Assembly: GCF_006094435.1 (NCBI RefSeq)
Contig: NZ_CP034783.1
Coordinates: forward strand, 833,001 to 897,000
Length of the DNA stretch: 64,000 bases
DNA from: Pseudomonas sp. MPC6
GTDB taxonomy: Bacteria; Pseudomonadota; Gammaproteobacteria; Pseudomonadales; Pseudomonadaceae
Reading direction: 5' to 3'
In this document: piece by piece, positions 1-7,855 of the stretch
Numbering within the stretch: the first letter of the stretch is position 1
Layout: each line of letters begins with the position of its first letter
The notes under the pieces: generated by a model
Seen by the model: the letters and a program-made list of their open reading frames with translations, nothing else
What the model was told of the DNA's origin: nothing
Databases searched by the model: none
Program-made: the position numbers and the translations under genes

Positions 1-1
1 G

Positions 2-811
2 GAACTGGTGGGGGCCTATCTTTGGAACTCCCACGTTTGTGGGGTTCTGTACCCTTTGCTAAGTGCGGCAGATTTCACGCTACGGAACTCCATCGACACC
101 GTTCTGACTGCGGATATTGGCAAATTTTGGTGGAAGGCAGGAAAGCTCAAGTACAAAAGCTTCATCCTTGGTGCCAACGCCCCTGATGTGGTTGGAAAGC
201 TGATCAAAAATTTTGGATCGGCCTATAACACTGCTTCAATTGAGCGTAAAAAACGCAAGGTAAAGGGAGCTCCGGATCACCAGGAAGTCGTCTCGAAAAC
301 GGACTTTTCTACGTGGGAGTACGTTCTCGATAACGAATATATGGGCAACAACCTTATCTGGCCGAAGCATTTGGGGCGGGTTTTCAAGGGGCGATGGCCC
401 ACGACCCAGGCCGGCGCCATGCTCTCTGGATGCAAAGATCAGGTCGCTCTGGTCAGGAAGTTCCGTAACCGGGTTTTCCACCATGAACCCGCGTGGAAGC
501 GCTTCAACGTCACTGATGAGCAGCAAGCGGTGGCTCACCTCCATGAAAAGATCGGCAAAATAACCGACCTGATTTCGTGGATTTCGCCAGAAAAAATCGA
601 CCTTCTTGAAAAAAGCGGCTTGATCCGAGCCGCCTATCGTGCCTGTTCTGTAGCCGAGATTGAGCGCTTCAAGTACCAGTCGAAGACCAGCACAGTCAAC
701 AGCATGGTCAAGCTCATCAAGGTTGCTGAAGCAGCGAGCGTCAGTAACGAAGTGCTGCAGATCGCGGTCTATGGCACGCGCAAGCAGGTTTACACGCTCC
801 ACCCTGCCTAA
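2..811 (+). CDS. Abi-like HEPN-domain protein, 5' end cut by window
   Basis: The frame is open to the left edge, so the true start lies outside; the GTG at 8 is probably internal. The protein resembles the Abi-like family in which an N-terminal LRNxID segment (residues 26-30 of the visible part) and a WW pair precede a HEPN core. The HEPN signature RNRVFHHEP is visible near residue 153-161 and fits the R-x4-H ribonuclease motif. Members of this family are often linked to abortive infection or toxin-like RNA cleavage, but a biochemical role for this protein is inference. No antitoxin partner is visible downstream; the next 500 bases hold a REPIN and a structured element. A partner could lie upstream of the window. 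Confidence 0.7.
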   Translation, partial: ELVGAYLWNSHVCGVLYPLLSAADFTLRNSIDTVLTADIGKFWWKAGKLKYKSFILGANAPDVVGKLIKNFGSAYNTASIERKKRKVKGAPDHQEVVSKTDFSTWEYVLDNEYMGNNLIWPKHLGRVFKGRWPTTQAGAMLSGCKDQVALVRKFRNRVFHHEPAWKRFNVTDEQQAVAHLHEKIGKITDLISWISPEKIDLLEKSGLIRAAYRACSVAEIERFKYQSKTSTVNSMVKLIKVAEAASVSNEVLQIAVYGTRKQVYTLHPA

Positions 812-880
812 CAGCCAGAACACCCCTGTTCCGGCCGAGTCGACCGCGCGGATCAAACCGCGCAAGTAAAACCGCGCCCC

Positions 881-982
881 CTGTAGGAGCGAGCTTGCTC
901 GCGAAGGTCGTAAACGATAACGCGTAAAACCAGATGCGCAGCGGCGTCCTTGAGCCTTTCGCGAGCAGGCTCGCTCCTACAG
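881..982. repeat. REPIN: two inverted REP sequences
   Basis: CTGTAGGAGCGAGCTTGCTC at 881-900 is mirrored by its complement ending at 982, with about 55 bases between the arms. This is the commonest REP class in the window and sits in the gap after the Abi-like gene. Confidence 0.9.
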
Positions 983-1223
983 GTTTTAACCTTTTGTGGG
1001 AGGCGTTCGTCAGGTTGTTAAACGTTGGCGGAGGGCTCGTGTTTAAAGACGTTTAAGGATACTTCCTGCAAGCTACACGACCTTGCGCCGTTGCCTACGG
1101 GTACGCCAGAATCCGCCGGCTTGTGCGCTTTGGAGGCCATCGGTAACTTGATTCTTGTCACTGTTCATCAGTGATCGGGTTTAGTCGCTCGGTGGTAATT
1201 GAAGTCGCACAAGCGTCCGTCAG

Positions 1224-1328
1224 ACAGGTATTTCCTACCTGTATTTGATGGTGGCTGTGCGCAGGGCACCCTCGGGTGCGCCGGCTTCTTCAATTCCCCG
1301 GTCGACTAACCTGCGTACAGCCGCCACC
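1224..1328 (+). ncRNA. Strongly base-paired leader-like element
   Basis: Three nested or adjacent stems can be drawn by eye. A hairpin ACAGGTA-TTTCC-TACCTGT lies at 1224-1242. A long stem pairs 1250-1265 with 1310-1325 (16 consecutive pairs including two G-U). Inside it is a hairpin GCACC-CTCG-GGTGC at 1266-1279. The element ends about 50 bases before the start of the small gene at 1378. I recall similar sequence ahead of DUF6124/DUF3077-type genes in Pseudomonas, but cannot check it here. It may be a 5' leader, a separate RNA or a repeat; no function is claimed. There is no clear U-tract, so a terminator is unlikely. Confidence 0.5.
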
Positions 1329-1377
1329 CCTTCGCTTAGTCGCGAGCGGTGACGGCATCACTCAGGAATTGAAGATC

Positions 1378-1737
1378 ATGTTCAAAGTAACTCCCAATCC
1401 GCCGGAAACACATCCGGCATCCCCATACGAACCCGATTCCAAAATGCTCAACGAGGCCGCCGAACGCGCCCTCAACGTCCACTTCCCCTCGACGGCCGAC
1501 ATCAAAGCCACGCCGCGCACACCCAACAACCTGTTTACCGTCAACCCAGAGGCCACGACCGAAACCCTGATGGTGTATCTGGTCGAAACGCTGGCCTCGG
1601 TCGATGTGATGGTCCATCAATTGGTCGATCACCTCGACGGCGGATCGCGCAATGCGCTGCTGGGGATTTCCAACAGCGTGATGCTGGCGGAGATCACGGC
1701 GAATCGGGTGCTGGATCAGATTGATCCTCCCGGGTAA
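1378..1737 (+). CDS. Small hypothetical protein, DUF6124/DUF3077-like
   Basis: A 119-residue protein starting MFKVTPNPPETHPA. The start at 1378 is preferred over the upstream in-frame GTG at 1276 because the upstream residues overlap the base-paired element and look non-coding, and AGGAA at 1365-1369 is a usable ribosome site. The layout is a proline-rich N-terminus, a phrase LFTVNPEATTETL, and a helical C-terminal half ending in ANRVLDQIDPP. This layout matches small proteins of unknown function that occur in several copies per Pseudomonas genome. No catalytic motif, signal peptide or membrane segment is visible. It stands alone between the structured element and the DUF1028 gene. Confidence 0.75.
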   Translation: MFKVTPNPPETHPASPYEPDSKMLNEAAERALNVHFPSTADIKATPRTPNNLFTVNPEATTETLMVYLVETLASVDVMVHQLVDHLDGGSRNALLGISNSVMLAEITANRVLDQIDPPG

Positions 1738-1796
1738 GCCTGCGGGGCTGACCAGTTTTTTCCTTACCCAAAGCCACAAAAAAGCTGCTTTCTCCG

Positions 1797-1839
1797 ATTC
1801 CAGTGCATGCACAGAATGCAATGACGCGTGCATTGGAAT
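1797..1839. promoter_or_regulatory. Imperfect inverted repeat upstream of DUF1028 gene
   Basis: ATTCCAGTGCATG (1797-1809) is mirrored by CGTGCATTGGAAT (1827-1839), 11 of 13 positions complementary, centred 37 bases before the start codon and ending just before the AAGGAG ribosome site. This placement fits an operator. The nearby LysR gene is one candidate regulator, by proximity only. Confidence 0.4.
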
Positions 1840-1854
1840 TTTAAGGAGTGAGTC

Positions 1855-2532
1855 ATGACGTTCTCGATTATCGGACGCTGCCCTGAAACCGGTCAGCTCG
1901 GTATTGCCATCAGTTCTTCCAGCATTGCGGTCGGCGCACGCTGCCCTTGGGCGCGGGCGGGTGTGGGTGCGGTTTCTACGCAGAACATTACGCTGCCAGC
2001 GTTGGGGCCGCAGATCCTGGACCTGCTGGAGCACCAGCATCTGGAGCCTGACGCGGCACTGGACAAGGCACTCACGTCCAATGGCTGGAGCCAGTACCGA
2101 CAGGTCACGGTGATCGATGCGTCAGGCCGGATTGCGCTGTTCAGCGGTAAAGAGTCGTTGGGCGTGCATAACGCCGTGAAAGGCGAGCAATGTGTCGCGG
2201 CGGGTAATCTGCTGAGCGATGTGCGGGTCATCGAGGCCATGGTCGAGGCATTCGAGGCCGAGCCGGGGCAGTTGGCGGACCGGTTGCTGGCGGCCATGCA
2301 CGCGGCCATGACGGCCGGTGGCGAAGCGGGGCCGGTGCATTCCGCCGCGCTGAAAGTGGTGGGTGACCACACCTGGCCGATCATCGACTTGCGGGTGGAC
2401 TGGGCCGAGGAAGATCCCATCGGGCAGCTTGATGGCCTCTGGCAAGCCTATCGACCACAAATGCAGGACTACCTGACTCGCGCGCTCAACCCGACGACGG
2501 CGCCGAGCTACGGGGTGCCTGGGGATGAGTGA
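1855..2532 (+). CDS. DUF1028 family protein (Ntn-hydrolase-like)
   Basis: A 225-residue protein beginning MTFSIIGRCPETGQLGIAIS, typical of DUF1028 in sequence and length. The family has an Ntn-hydrolase-like fold but no settled reaction. The conserved N-terminal TFSI strand, the GxxGxAxxS region and the phrase AVGARCPWARAGVGAVSTQ (residues 26-44) are all present. A strong ribosome site (AAGGAG) precedes the ATG. The 3' end overlaps the argE-like gene by 8 bases, so the two are translationally coupled and probably act on the same acylated amine or amino acid. An inverted repeat just upstream may be its operator. Confidence 0.85.
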   Translation: MTFSIIGRCPETGQLGIAISSSSIAVGARCPWARAGVGAVSTQNITLPALGPQILDLLEHQHLEPDAALDKALTSNGWSQYRQVTVIDASGRIALFSGKESLGVHNAVKGEQCVAAGNLLSDVRVIEAMVEAFEAEPGQLADRLLAAMHAAMTAGGEAGPVHSAALKVVGDHTWPIIDLRVDWAEEDPIGQLDGLWQAYRPQMQDYLTRALNPTTAPSYGVPGDE

Positions 2533-3688
2533 TGCATCCAGTCGCGAGCTGCTGGATCGCCTGATTGGTTTCGCCACTGTCAGCCGCGATTCCAACCTTG
2601 AGTTGATTCGTTTCATCGAGGCCTATCTGGCCGAACACGGGGTTCAGAGTGAGCTCTTCTTCAACGAAGAAGGCACCAAGGCGAATCTGTTCGCGACCAT
2701 CGGCCCGCTTGCGTCGGGTGGCGTGGTGCTCTCCGGTCACACCGATGTGGTGCCGGTTGACGGGCAGGCGTGGACGGTCGATCCGTTCCGGCTGACTGAA
2801 AAGGATGGGCGCCTGTACGGGCGTGGCACCGCAGACATGAAAGGCTTCATCGCCTCGGTCCTCGCGGCGGTCCCGACCTTCGTGCAGCGTAAGCTTCTGA
2901 CGCCGGTGCACCTGGCCTTTTCCTATGATGAAGAGGTGGGTTGCCTGGGCGTCAGGCCGATGCTGGCCGAGCTGGAGAAGCGGCCATTCAAACCGCGACT
3001 TTGTCTGATCGGCGAACCGACAGAGCTCAAGCCGGTGCTCGGCCACAAGGGCAAACTCGCGATGCGTTGCGAAGTGCGCGGTGCGGCGTGCCATTCGGCG
3101 TATGCGCCTTATGGGGTGAACGCGATCGAGTATGCCGCGCAATTGATTGGTCGGCTCGGCGTGATCGGTGAGCAGCTGGCGCATCCCGACAACCACGATC
3201 AGCGTTTTGATCCGCCGTTTTCTACGGTGCAAACCGGTGTGATCAAAGGTGGCCGGGCGCTGAACATTGTTCCCGCAGAATGTGAGTTCGATTTCGAGGT
3301 CAGGGCGTTGCCGGACTTCGATGCCCAGGCAGTGGCGGAACAGTTGCAAGCGTTCGCCCGCGAACATGTGTTGCCCAAGATGCGCGCGGTGCAGGCGGAC
3401 ACCGACATTCGCCTGCGGCCGCTGAGCGCTTATCCCGGATTGGCGACGCCGCCCGAGAGTGAAGCGGCGCGGCTGCTTGCGCTGTTGAGCAACTCTTCAG
3501 CGTTTGGAACGGTCGCGTTTGGCACCGAGGGCGGGCTGTTTGATCAGGCCGGGATACCCACGGTGGTCTGTGGCCCGGGCAGCATGGATCAGGGGCACAA
3601 GCCTGACGAGTTCATTGCGCTGGAGCAGTTGAGCGGTTGCGATGAGATGCTGCTGCGCTTGGCTGACTACCTGTGTGGCGACATCTAA
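2525..3688 (+). CDS. argE: Acetylornithine deacetylase-like M20 deacylase
   Basis: A 387-residue zinc-dependent M20 amidohydrolase that would remove an acyl group from an N-acylated amino acid or amine in the cytoplasm. Metal and catalytic residues are visible: H72 in SGHTDVVPVDG, D104 in GRGTADMKG, the E136/E137 pair in YDEEVGCLG, E164 in LIGEPT and a C-terminal GHKPDEF histidine. The PASA-type dimerisation region lies between. It overlaps the DUF1028 gene and is followed directly by a REPIN pair. Pseudomonas makes arginine mainly by the cyclic ArgJ route, so a catabolic role in this amine locus is more likely than arginine synthesis; that is inference. Confidence 0.85.
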   Translation: MSDASSRELLDRLIGFATVSRDSNLELIRFIEAYLAEHGVQSELFFNEEGTKANLFATIGPLASGGVVLSGHTDVVPVDGQAWTVDPFRLTEKDGRLYGRGTADMKGFIASVLAAVPTFVQRKLLTPVHLAFSYDEEVGCLGVRPMLAELEKRPFKPRLCLIGEPTELKPVLGHKGKLAMRCEVRGAACHSAYAPYGVNAIEYAAQLIGRLGVIGEQLAHPDNHDQRFDPPFSTVQTGVIKGGRALNIVPAECEFDFEVRALPDFDAQAVAEQLQAFAREHVLPKMRAVQADTDIRLRPLSAYPGLATPPESEAARLLALLSNSSAFGTVAFGTEGGLFDQAGIPTVVCGPGSMDQGHKPDEFIALEQLSGCDEMLLRLADYLCGDI

Positions 3689-3789
3689 CTGTAGGAGCGA
3701 GCTTGCTCGCGATGGTCGTTAACGATGACGCGTGCTGTCTGAATAAACGCGGCGCCTGCAGGTTTTTCGCGAGCAAGCTCGCTCCTACA
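3689..3789. repeat. REPIN, first of a tandem duplicate
   Basis: CTGTAGGAGCGAGCTTGCTC and its complement form the arms, with about 50 bases between. It begins one base after the argE stop codon. The unit is repeated almost identically at 3813-3914, including the spacer, and both are preceded by TAA. Confidence 0.9.
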
Positions 3790-3812
3790 ATCTGTGCGCC
3801 GACGCGAACTAA

Positions 3813-3914
3813 CTGTAGGAGCGAGCTTGCTCGCGATGGTCGTTAACGATGACGCGTGCTGTCTGAATGAACGCGGTGCCTGCAGGTTTTTCGCGAGCAA
3901 GTTCGCTCCTACAG
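3813..3914. repeat. REPIN, second of a tandem duplicate, overlapping a LysR stop
   Basis: A near-copy of 3689-3789 with only a few substitutions seen. Its right arm runs into the coding sequence of the convergent LysR gene, so the REP supplies that gene's stop codon region (3909-3914). Confidence 0.9.
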
Positions 3915-4835
3915 GGGGGCTGCGACTTTCTGGCTCAGTTGTTCGCGGCAGAAGTCCACGAACAACTGTGCAGGCTTGGTCAGTTGGCTGCGTTTCAGAT
4001 GGGCGGACGCCAGGCCGGACAGGGTGACCGGCTCTTTGATGTTCACCGAGATCACCTTCTTGCCATCGTAAGTGCATTCCGAGTGCGGGCGGGTGACCAG
4101 GATCGAGAAGCCGAACCCCTGACCGACCATACCGCGCACCATCTCGATCGAGGGCGAGCTGAACACGATGTTGGGCGTCAGTTCCAGCTCGTGGAACAGG
4201 CTGACAAAGTAGGTCCGGCTCGGTTGCACATCGAGAAGAATCATCGGCTCGCTGCACAGGTCCCGTAGCGATACCTCCTTCTGGTCGGCAAAGCGGTGCC
4301 CTTCAGGCAACAGGACGTAAGGCTTTTGCGGTGGCATCAGCGGCGTGGTCTGGATGGTGCCGTCCAGTCCGTGGTCGTAGAGGAATGCCACGTCGAAAGT
4401 GCCTGCGGTCAAGCCCTGCACCAGCTCTTGTTGCTCGCCATCGCGAATGCGAATGTCCACACCCGGGTAAAGCTTGCGAAAGCCGGCGATCAGTTGCGGC
4501 AGATACAGCGGGGCGACGGTCTCGAAGCAGCCGATGTCGATCTGTCCGGAGACCGTGTCGTTATCGGCCAGCGCGTTCTGTTCAAACTCCCTGGCCATCC
4601 GCAGCAGCTCTTGCGCCTTGTGATAGAAGCGCGTGCCGGTGGGCGTCAGCGAAACGCCCTGGGCGTGGTGGCGGATGAACAGCTGGACGTTGAACGACTC
4701 TTCCAGGCTCTTGATCGCCGTCGACACCGAGGGCTGCGCGATATACAGCTGCCGCGAGGCCTCGGCGACGCTGCCGGCTTCCACCGTTGTGACGAAATAC
4801 TTGAGTTGCCGCAATGTATAGGAAGCCACACGCAC
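3909..4835 (-). CDS. LysR-family transcriptional regulator
   Basis: A 308-residue LysR-type regulator. The N-terminal winged helix (TLRQLKYFVTTVEAGSVAEA through LTPTGTRFYHKAQ, residues 7-75) is followed by a substrate-binding domain that opens with the usual G-x-I-D-IGCFETVAPLYLPQL phrase. It is divergent from the aldehyde dehydrogenase gene across a 223-base gap, the classic LysR layout, so that gene and those following are its likely targets. The inducer is unknown. Its last codons and stop fall inside a REP arm. Confidence 0.85.
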   Translation of the reverse strand: MRVASYTLRQLKYFVTTVEAGSVAEASRQLYIAQPSVSTAIKSLEESFNVQLFIRHHAQGVSLTPTGTRFYHKAQELLRMAREFEQNALADNDTVSGQIDIGCFETVAPLYLPQLIAGFRKLYPGVDIRIRDGEQQELVQGLTAGTFDVAFLYDHGLDGTIQTTPLMPPQKPYVLLPEGHRFADQKEVSLRDLCSEPMILLDVQPSRTYFVSLFHELELTPNIVFSSPSIEMVRGMVGQGFGFSILVTRPHSECTYDGKKVISVNIKEPVTLSGLASAHLKRSQLTKPAQLFVDFCREQLSQKVAAPL

Positions 4836-4893
4836 CTCGTTCTGCTCTGTTTTGCGGTGAAAGCCCGGATGGCCGTCGCACAGATTATTGACT

Positions 4894-4915
4894 GAACCTT
4901 ACCCTATGCGGGTTC
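4894..4915. promoter_or_regulatory. Inverted repeat in LysR / ALDH divergent gap
   Basis: GAACC (4894-4898) and GGTTC (4911-4915) flank 12 bases, a spacing compatible with LysR-type sites. It lies about 60 bases upstream of the LysR start. Short arms make this tentative. Confidence 0.3.
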
Positions 4916-4918
4916 CGG

Positions 4919-4945
4919 ACTGGGTCTGCGCTTACCCAGTTTTTT
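4919..4945 (+). terminator. Hairpin with T-tract in the leader of the ALDH gene
   Basis: ACTGGGT (4919-4925) pairs with ACCCAGT (4934-4940), followed by a run of T. It looks like an intrinsic terminator reading rightwards, but no rightward gene ends here; the next rightward gene starts at 5059. It could be an attenuator or an insulating terminator. Confidence 0.4.
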
Positions 4946-5058
4946 CTTATACCCCGAGCACATTTTTAATAATTTTCCTCTGCGCACGGTTGACGCACTA
5001 TCTCTACAACCTCTGATAACAACCCCGACCACCCTGGCGGTCGTAAAGGGAGCGTAGC

Positions 5059-6549
5059 GTGTTCGACCTCGACTATTGGCAGCAACGAGCTGCCCGGCAA
5101 ACTTTCTCTGACAAAGCCTTGATCGATGGCCGGCAGGTGGCTGCGTCTTCGGGCGCAACATTCGATTCGATCAACCCGGCGACGAATCAGTTGCTTGCCC
5201 GTGTCGCCGCGTGTGGCGAAGTGGAAGTGGAAACCGCCGTGCGCAGTGCGCGCCGTGCTTTCAACGAAGGCCCTTGGGCGCGGATGGCACCGGTTGAGCG
5301 CAAGCGGGTGATGCTGCGTCTGTCCGAGCTGGTGCTGGCCCATCGCGAAGAGCTGGCCTTGCTCGACTCGCTGAACATGGGCAAACCGGTGATGGATGCC
5401 TACAACATCGACGTCCCCGGCGCCGCACATGTGTTCGCCTGGTACGGCGAGTCGCTGGACAAGCTTTACGATCAGGTCGCGCCGACGGCGTCATCGGCGC
5501 TGGCGACCATCACCCGTGAAGCGCTGGGCGTGGTGGCGGCCGTGGTGCCATGGAACTTCCCGCTCGACATGGCGGCCTGGAAACTGGCCCCGGCCCTGGC
5601 GGCCGGCAATAGCGTGGTGCTCAAGCCCGCCGAGCAATCACCGTTTTCGGCGTTGCGTCTGGCCGAGTTGGCGCTGGAAGCCGGTTTGCCGCCCGGCGTG
5701 CTGAACGTGCTGCCGGGGCTGGGCGAGTCTGCCGGCAAGGCGCTGGGCCTGCATCCCGATGTCGATTGCCTGGTGTTCACCGGCTCGACTCAGGTGGGCA
5801 AATACTTCATGCAGTACGCCGCGCAATCGAACCTCAAGCAAGTCTGGCTTGAGTGCGGCGGCAAGAGCCCGAGCCTGGTGTTCGACGATTGTCGGGATCT
5901 TGATCTGGCGGCGGAGAAAGCGGCGTTCGGCATCTTCTTCAATCAGGGCGAGGTCTGCTCGGCCAACTCACGGCTGTATGTGCAGCGTTCGATCAAGGAT
6001 GAATTTATCGAGCGTCTGTTGGAAAAAGCCAAAGCCTGGATGCCCGGCGATCCACTGAATCCTGCGAGCGCCGCTGGCGCCATTGTCGATTCGGCACAGG
6101 CCTCGCGTGTGATGAGCTTTATCGAACGCGCCCACGAAGACGGGGCCCGACTGCTCACCGGCGGCCGTCGCTTGAGCTTCAACGGTTCCGACAACTTTAT
6201 CGAGCCGACCATTTTTGCCGACGTCGATCATGATTCGCACCTGTCCCGCGAAGAGGTGTTCGGGCCGGTGCTGGCGATTTCCACGTTCGACACTGAAGAG
6301 CAAGCGGTGCGGCTGGCCAACGACAGCATCTATGGGCTGGCCGCCTCAGTGTGGAGCGATGACCTGAATCGCGCGCACCGGGTTGCACGGGCGCTGAAGG
6401 CCGGCACCGTTTCGGTGAACACCGTGGATGCCCTCGATGTCAGCGTGCCCTTCGGTGGCGGCAAGCAATCGGGTTTTGGCCGGGACTTGTCGTTGCACTC
6501 GTTCGATAAATACACCCAATTGAAGACCACCTGGTTTCAATTGCGTTGA
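5059..6549 (+). CDS. Aldehyde dehydrogenase, PuuC/KauB-like
   Basis: A 496-residue NAD(P)-dependent aldehyde dehydrogenase of normal family length. Visible residues are N166 in VPWNFP, the Rossmann GSTQVG (242-247), the general base E265 in LECGGKSP and the nucleophile C300 in NQGEVCSANS. The C-terminal phrase FGGGKQSGFGRD is typical of enzymes that oxidise gamma-glutamyl-aminobutyraldehyde, aminobutyraldehyde and related omega-amino aldehydes. It starts with GTG after AAAGGGAG. Next to an aminotransferase and an amine-type binding protein it most likely oxidises the aldehyde formed by deamination of a diamine or polyamine derivative. Confidence 0.88.
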   Translation: MFDLDYWQQRAARQTFSDKALIDGRQVAASSGATFDSINPATNQLLARVAACGEVEVETAVRSARRAFNEGPWARMAPVERKRVMLRLSELVLAHREELALLDSLNMGKPVMDAYNIDVPGAAHVFAWYGESLDKLYDQVAPTASSALATITREALGVVAAVVPWNFPLDMAAWKLAPALAAGNSVVLKPAEQSPFSALRLAELALEAGLPPGVLNVLPGLGESAGKALGLHPDVDCLVFTGSTQVGKYFMQYAAQSNLKQVWLECGGKSPSLVFDDCRDLDLAAEKAAFGIFFNQGEVCSANSRLYVQRSIKDEFIERLLEKAKAWMPGDPLNPASAAGAIVDSAQASRVMSFIERAHEDGARLLTGGRRLSFNGSDNFIEPTIFADVDHDSHLSREEVFGPVLAISTFDTEEQAVRLANDSIYGLAASVWSDDLNRAHRVARALKAGTVSVNTVDALDVSVPFGGGKQSGFGRDLSLHSFDKYTQLKTTWFQLR

Positions 6550-6566
6550 GCGTCTCCTGAACAATT

Positions 6567-6591
6567 AACCGCACGCTGATTGTGTGCGGTT
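6567..6591 (+). other. Stem-loop after ALDH gene
   Basis: AACCGCAC (6567-6574) pairs with GTGCGGTT (6584-6591). There is no T-run after it, so it may stabilise or process the transcript rather than end it. Confidence 0.4.
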
Positions 6592-6698
6592 TAAAGAATA
6601 AAAAGATGTCATTGCGCGGAGAGTCATCCGTGTACTTGCGGCTGCGTGGCCGTGACTGCCTCAGTAACTAACCACAATTAAAAAGTGAGGGAGCTTTC

Positions 6699-7754
6699 AT
6701 GTTCAGATATTCGTCTTCGAGTGTTACAGCCGCGGCGGGTTTAACCGCGCTTCTGGTATTGACGGTGCCCGTAGTTGCGCACTCCGAAAGTCTTACGGTC
6801 ATTTCGTTCGGCGGTGCCACCAAGGCAGCGCAAGAGGGGGCTTATTTCAAACCCTTTGAACAAAGTGGCGCGGGCAAAGTTGTCGTTGGCGAGTACAGCG
6901 GAGAACTGTCCAAAGTCAAAGCCATGGTCGATGTGGGCCAGGTCAGTTGGGATGTGGTCGAAGTCGAAAGCCCTGAGCTGCTGCGCGGCTGTGAAGAAGG
7001 GCTGTTCGAACGGCTGGACCCGGCACTGATCGGCGATTCAAAAAACTACCTGCCTGGCGCAGTCAGCGAGTGCGGCGTGGCCAGTTATGTCTGGTCGATG
7101 GTGCTCGCCTATAACTCGAACAAGGTGAGCGCGGCGCCAACCTCCTGGGCGGACATGTGGAACCTGCAGCAATTTCCTGGCAAGCGCGGCCTGCGCAAGG
7201 GCGCCAAGTACACGCTGGAAGTGGCGCTGCTCGCCGACGGGGTTAAACAGGATGACCTGTACACAGTGCTGGGCACCAAGGCAGGCGTGGATCGGGCGTT
7301 TCACAAGCTCGACCAGATCAAGCCCTCGATCCAGTGGTGGGAAGCCGGAGCGCAACCCCCGCAATGGCTCGCGGCGGGCGACGTCGTGATGTCGGCGGCC
7401 TACAACGGCCGGATTGCCGTGGCGCAAAAGGAAGGCTCGAAACTGGCCATTTCATGGAACGGCCACCTCTACGATCCCGATCACTGGGCCATCGTTCGCG
7501 GCAGTCCGAACAAGGCGCTGGCGGAGCGTTTTATCGTGTTCGCCAGCCAGGCGAGTGGGCAGAAGTCGTTCTCCACGCAGATTCCCTACGGACCGATCCG
7601 CAAGGATGTGCTGGCGCAGCTGCCGGCCGACACGCTCGCCCAATTGCCCACGGCTCAGGCCAATCTGGCTGAGGGTCAGCTGGTCGATGCCACGTTCTGG
7701 GTCGATCACGGTGAAGAACTCGAGGAACGTTTCAACGCTTGGGCGGCCCGCTAA
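6699..7754 (+). CDS. Periplasmic polyamine-type ABC substrate-binding protein, orphan
   Basis: A 351-residue protein with an N-terminal signal peptide (about residues 1-30, ending VVAHSES) and a PotD/PotF-type fold (SLTVISFGGATKAAQEGAYF; later WDVVEVESPELLRGCEEG). The family binds putrescine, spermidine, GABA or related cations for an ABC importer. No ABC permease or ATPase gene is nearby; instead an APC permease follows after 101 bases. It may lend specificity to a distant transporter or act as a sensor. The ribosome site GAGGGAG precedes the ATG. It lies in the same direction as the ALDH and permease genes. Confidence 0.85.
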   Translation: MFRYSSSSVTAAAGLTALLVLTVPVVAHSESLTVISFGGATKAAQEGAYFKPFEQSGAGKVVVGEYSGELSKVKAMVDVGQVSWDVVEVESPELLRGCEEGLFERLDPALIGDSKNYLPGAVSECGVASYVWSMVLAYNSNKVSAAPTSWADMWNLQQFPGKRGLRKGAKYTLEVALLADGVKQDDLYTVLGTKAGVDRAFHKLDQIKPSIQWWEAGAQPPQWLAAGDVVMSAAYNGRIAVAQKEGSKLAISWNGHLYDPDHWAIVRGSPNKALAERFIVFASQASGQKSFSTQIPYGPIRKDVLAQLPADTLAQLPTAQANLAEGQLVDATFWVDHGEELEERFNAWAAR

Positions 7755-7827
7755 GCCGCGGCTGTCGTCAATCGCCACTCAAGGATGAGTCGCGATGTTT
7801 ATCCCTGCCTTCCATGTGAAGGCGATC

Positions 7828-7835
7828 AACAACAA
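7828..7835 (+). promoter_or_regulatory. AAnAAnAA Hfq/Crc-type motif before APC permease
   Basis: A perfect AACAACAA lies 20 bases upstream of the permease start, next to the ribosome site. In Pseudomonas this motif recruits Hfq and Crc to repress translation during growth on preferred carbon sources. Only the motif is seen here; the control is inferred. Confidence 0.55.
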
Positions 7836-7855
7836 GAAAGCACGGGGAGTTTGTC

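Noticed and set aside
236..865. Long minus-strand frame opposite the Abi-like gene, and similar long antisense frames throughout
   Set aside because: They lie opposite well-supported genes, have arginine/histidine/proline-rich translations and no ribosome sites; they arise from high GC at third positions.
3689..3914. CRISPR-like direct repeats
   Set aside because: The repeats are palindromic REP arms with related spacers and there are no cas genes; these are REPINs.
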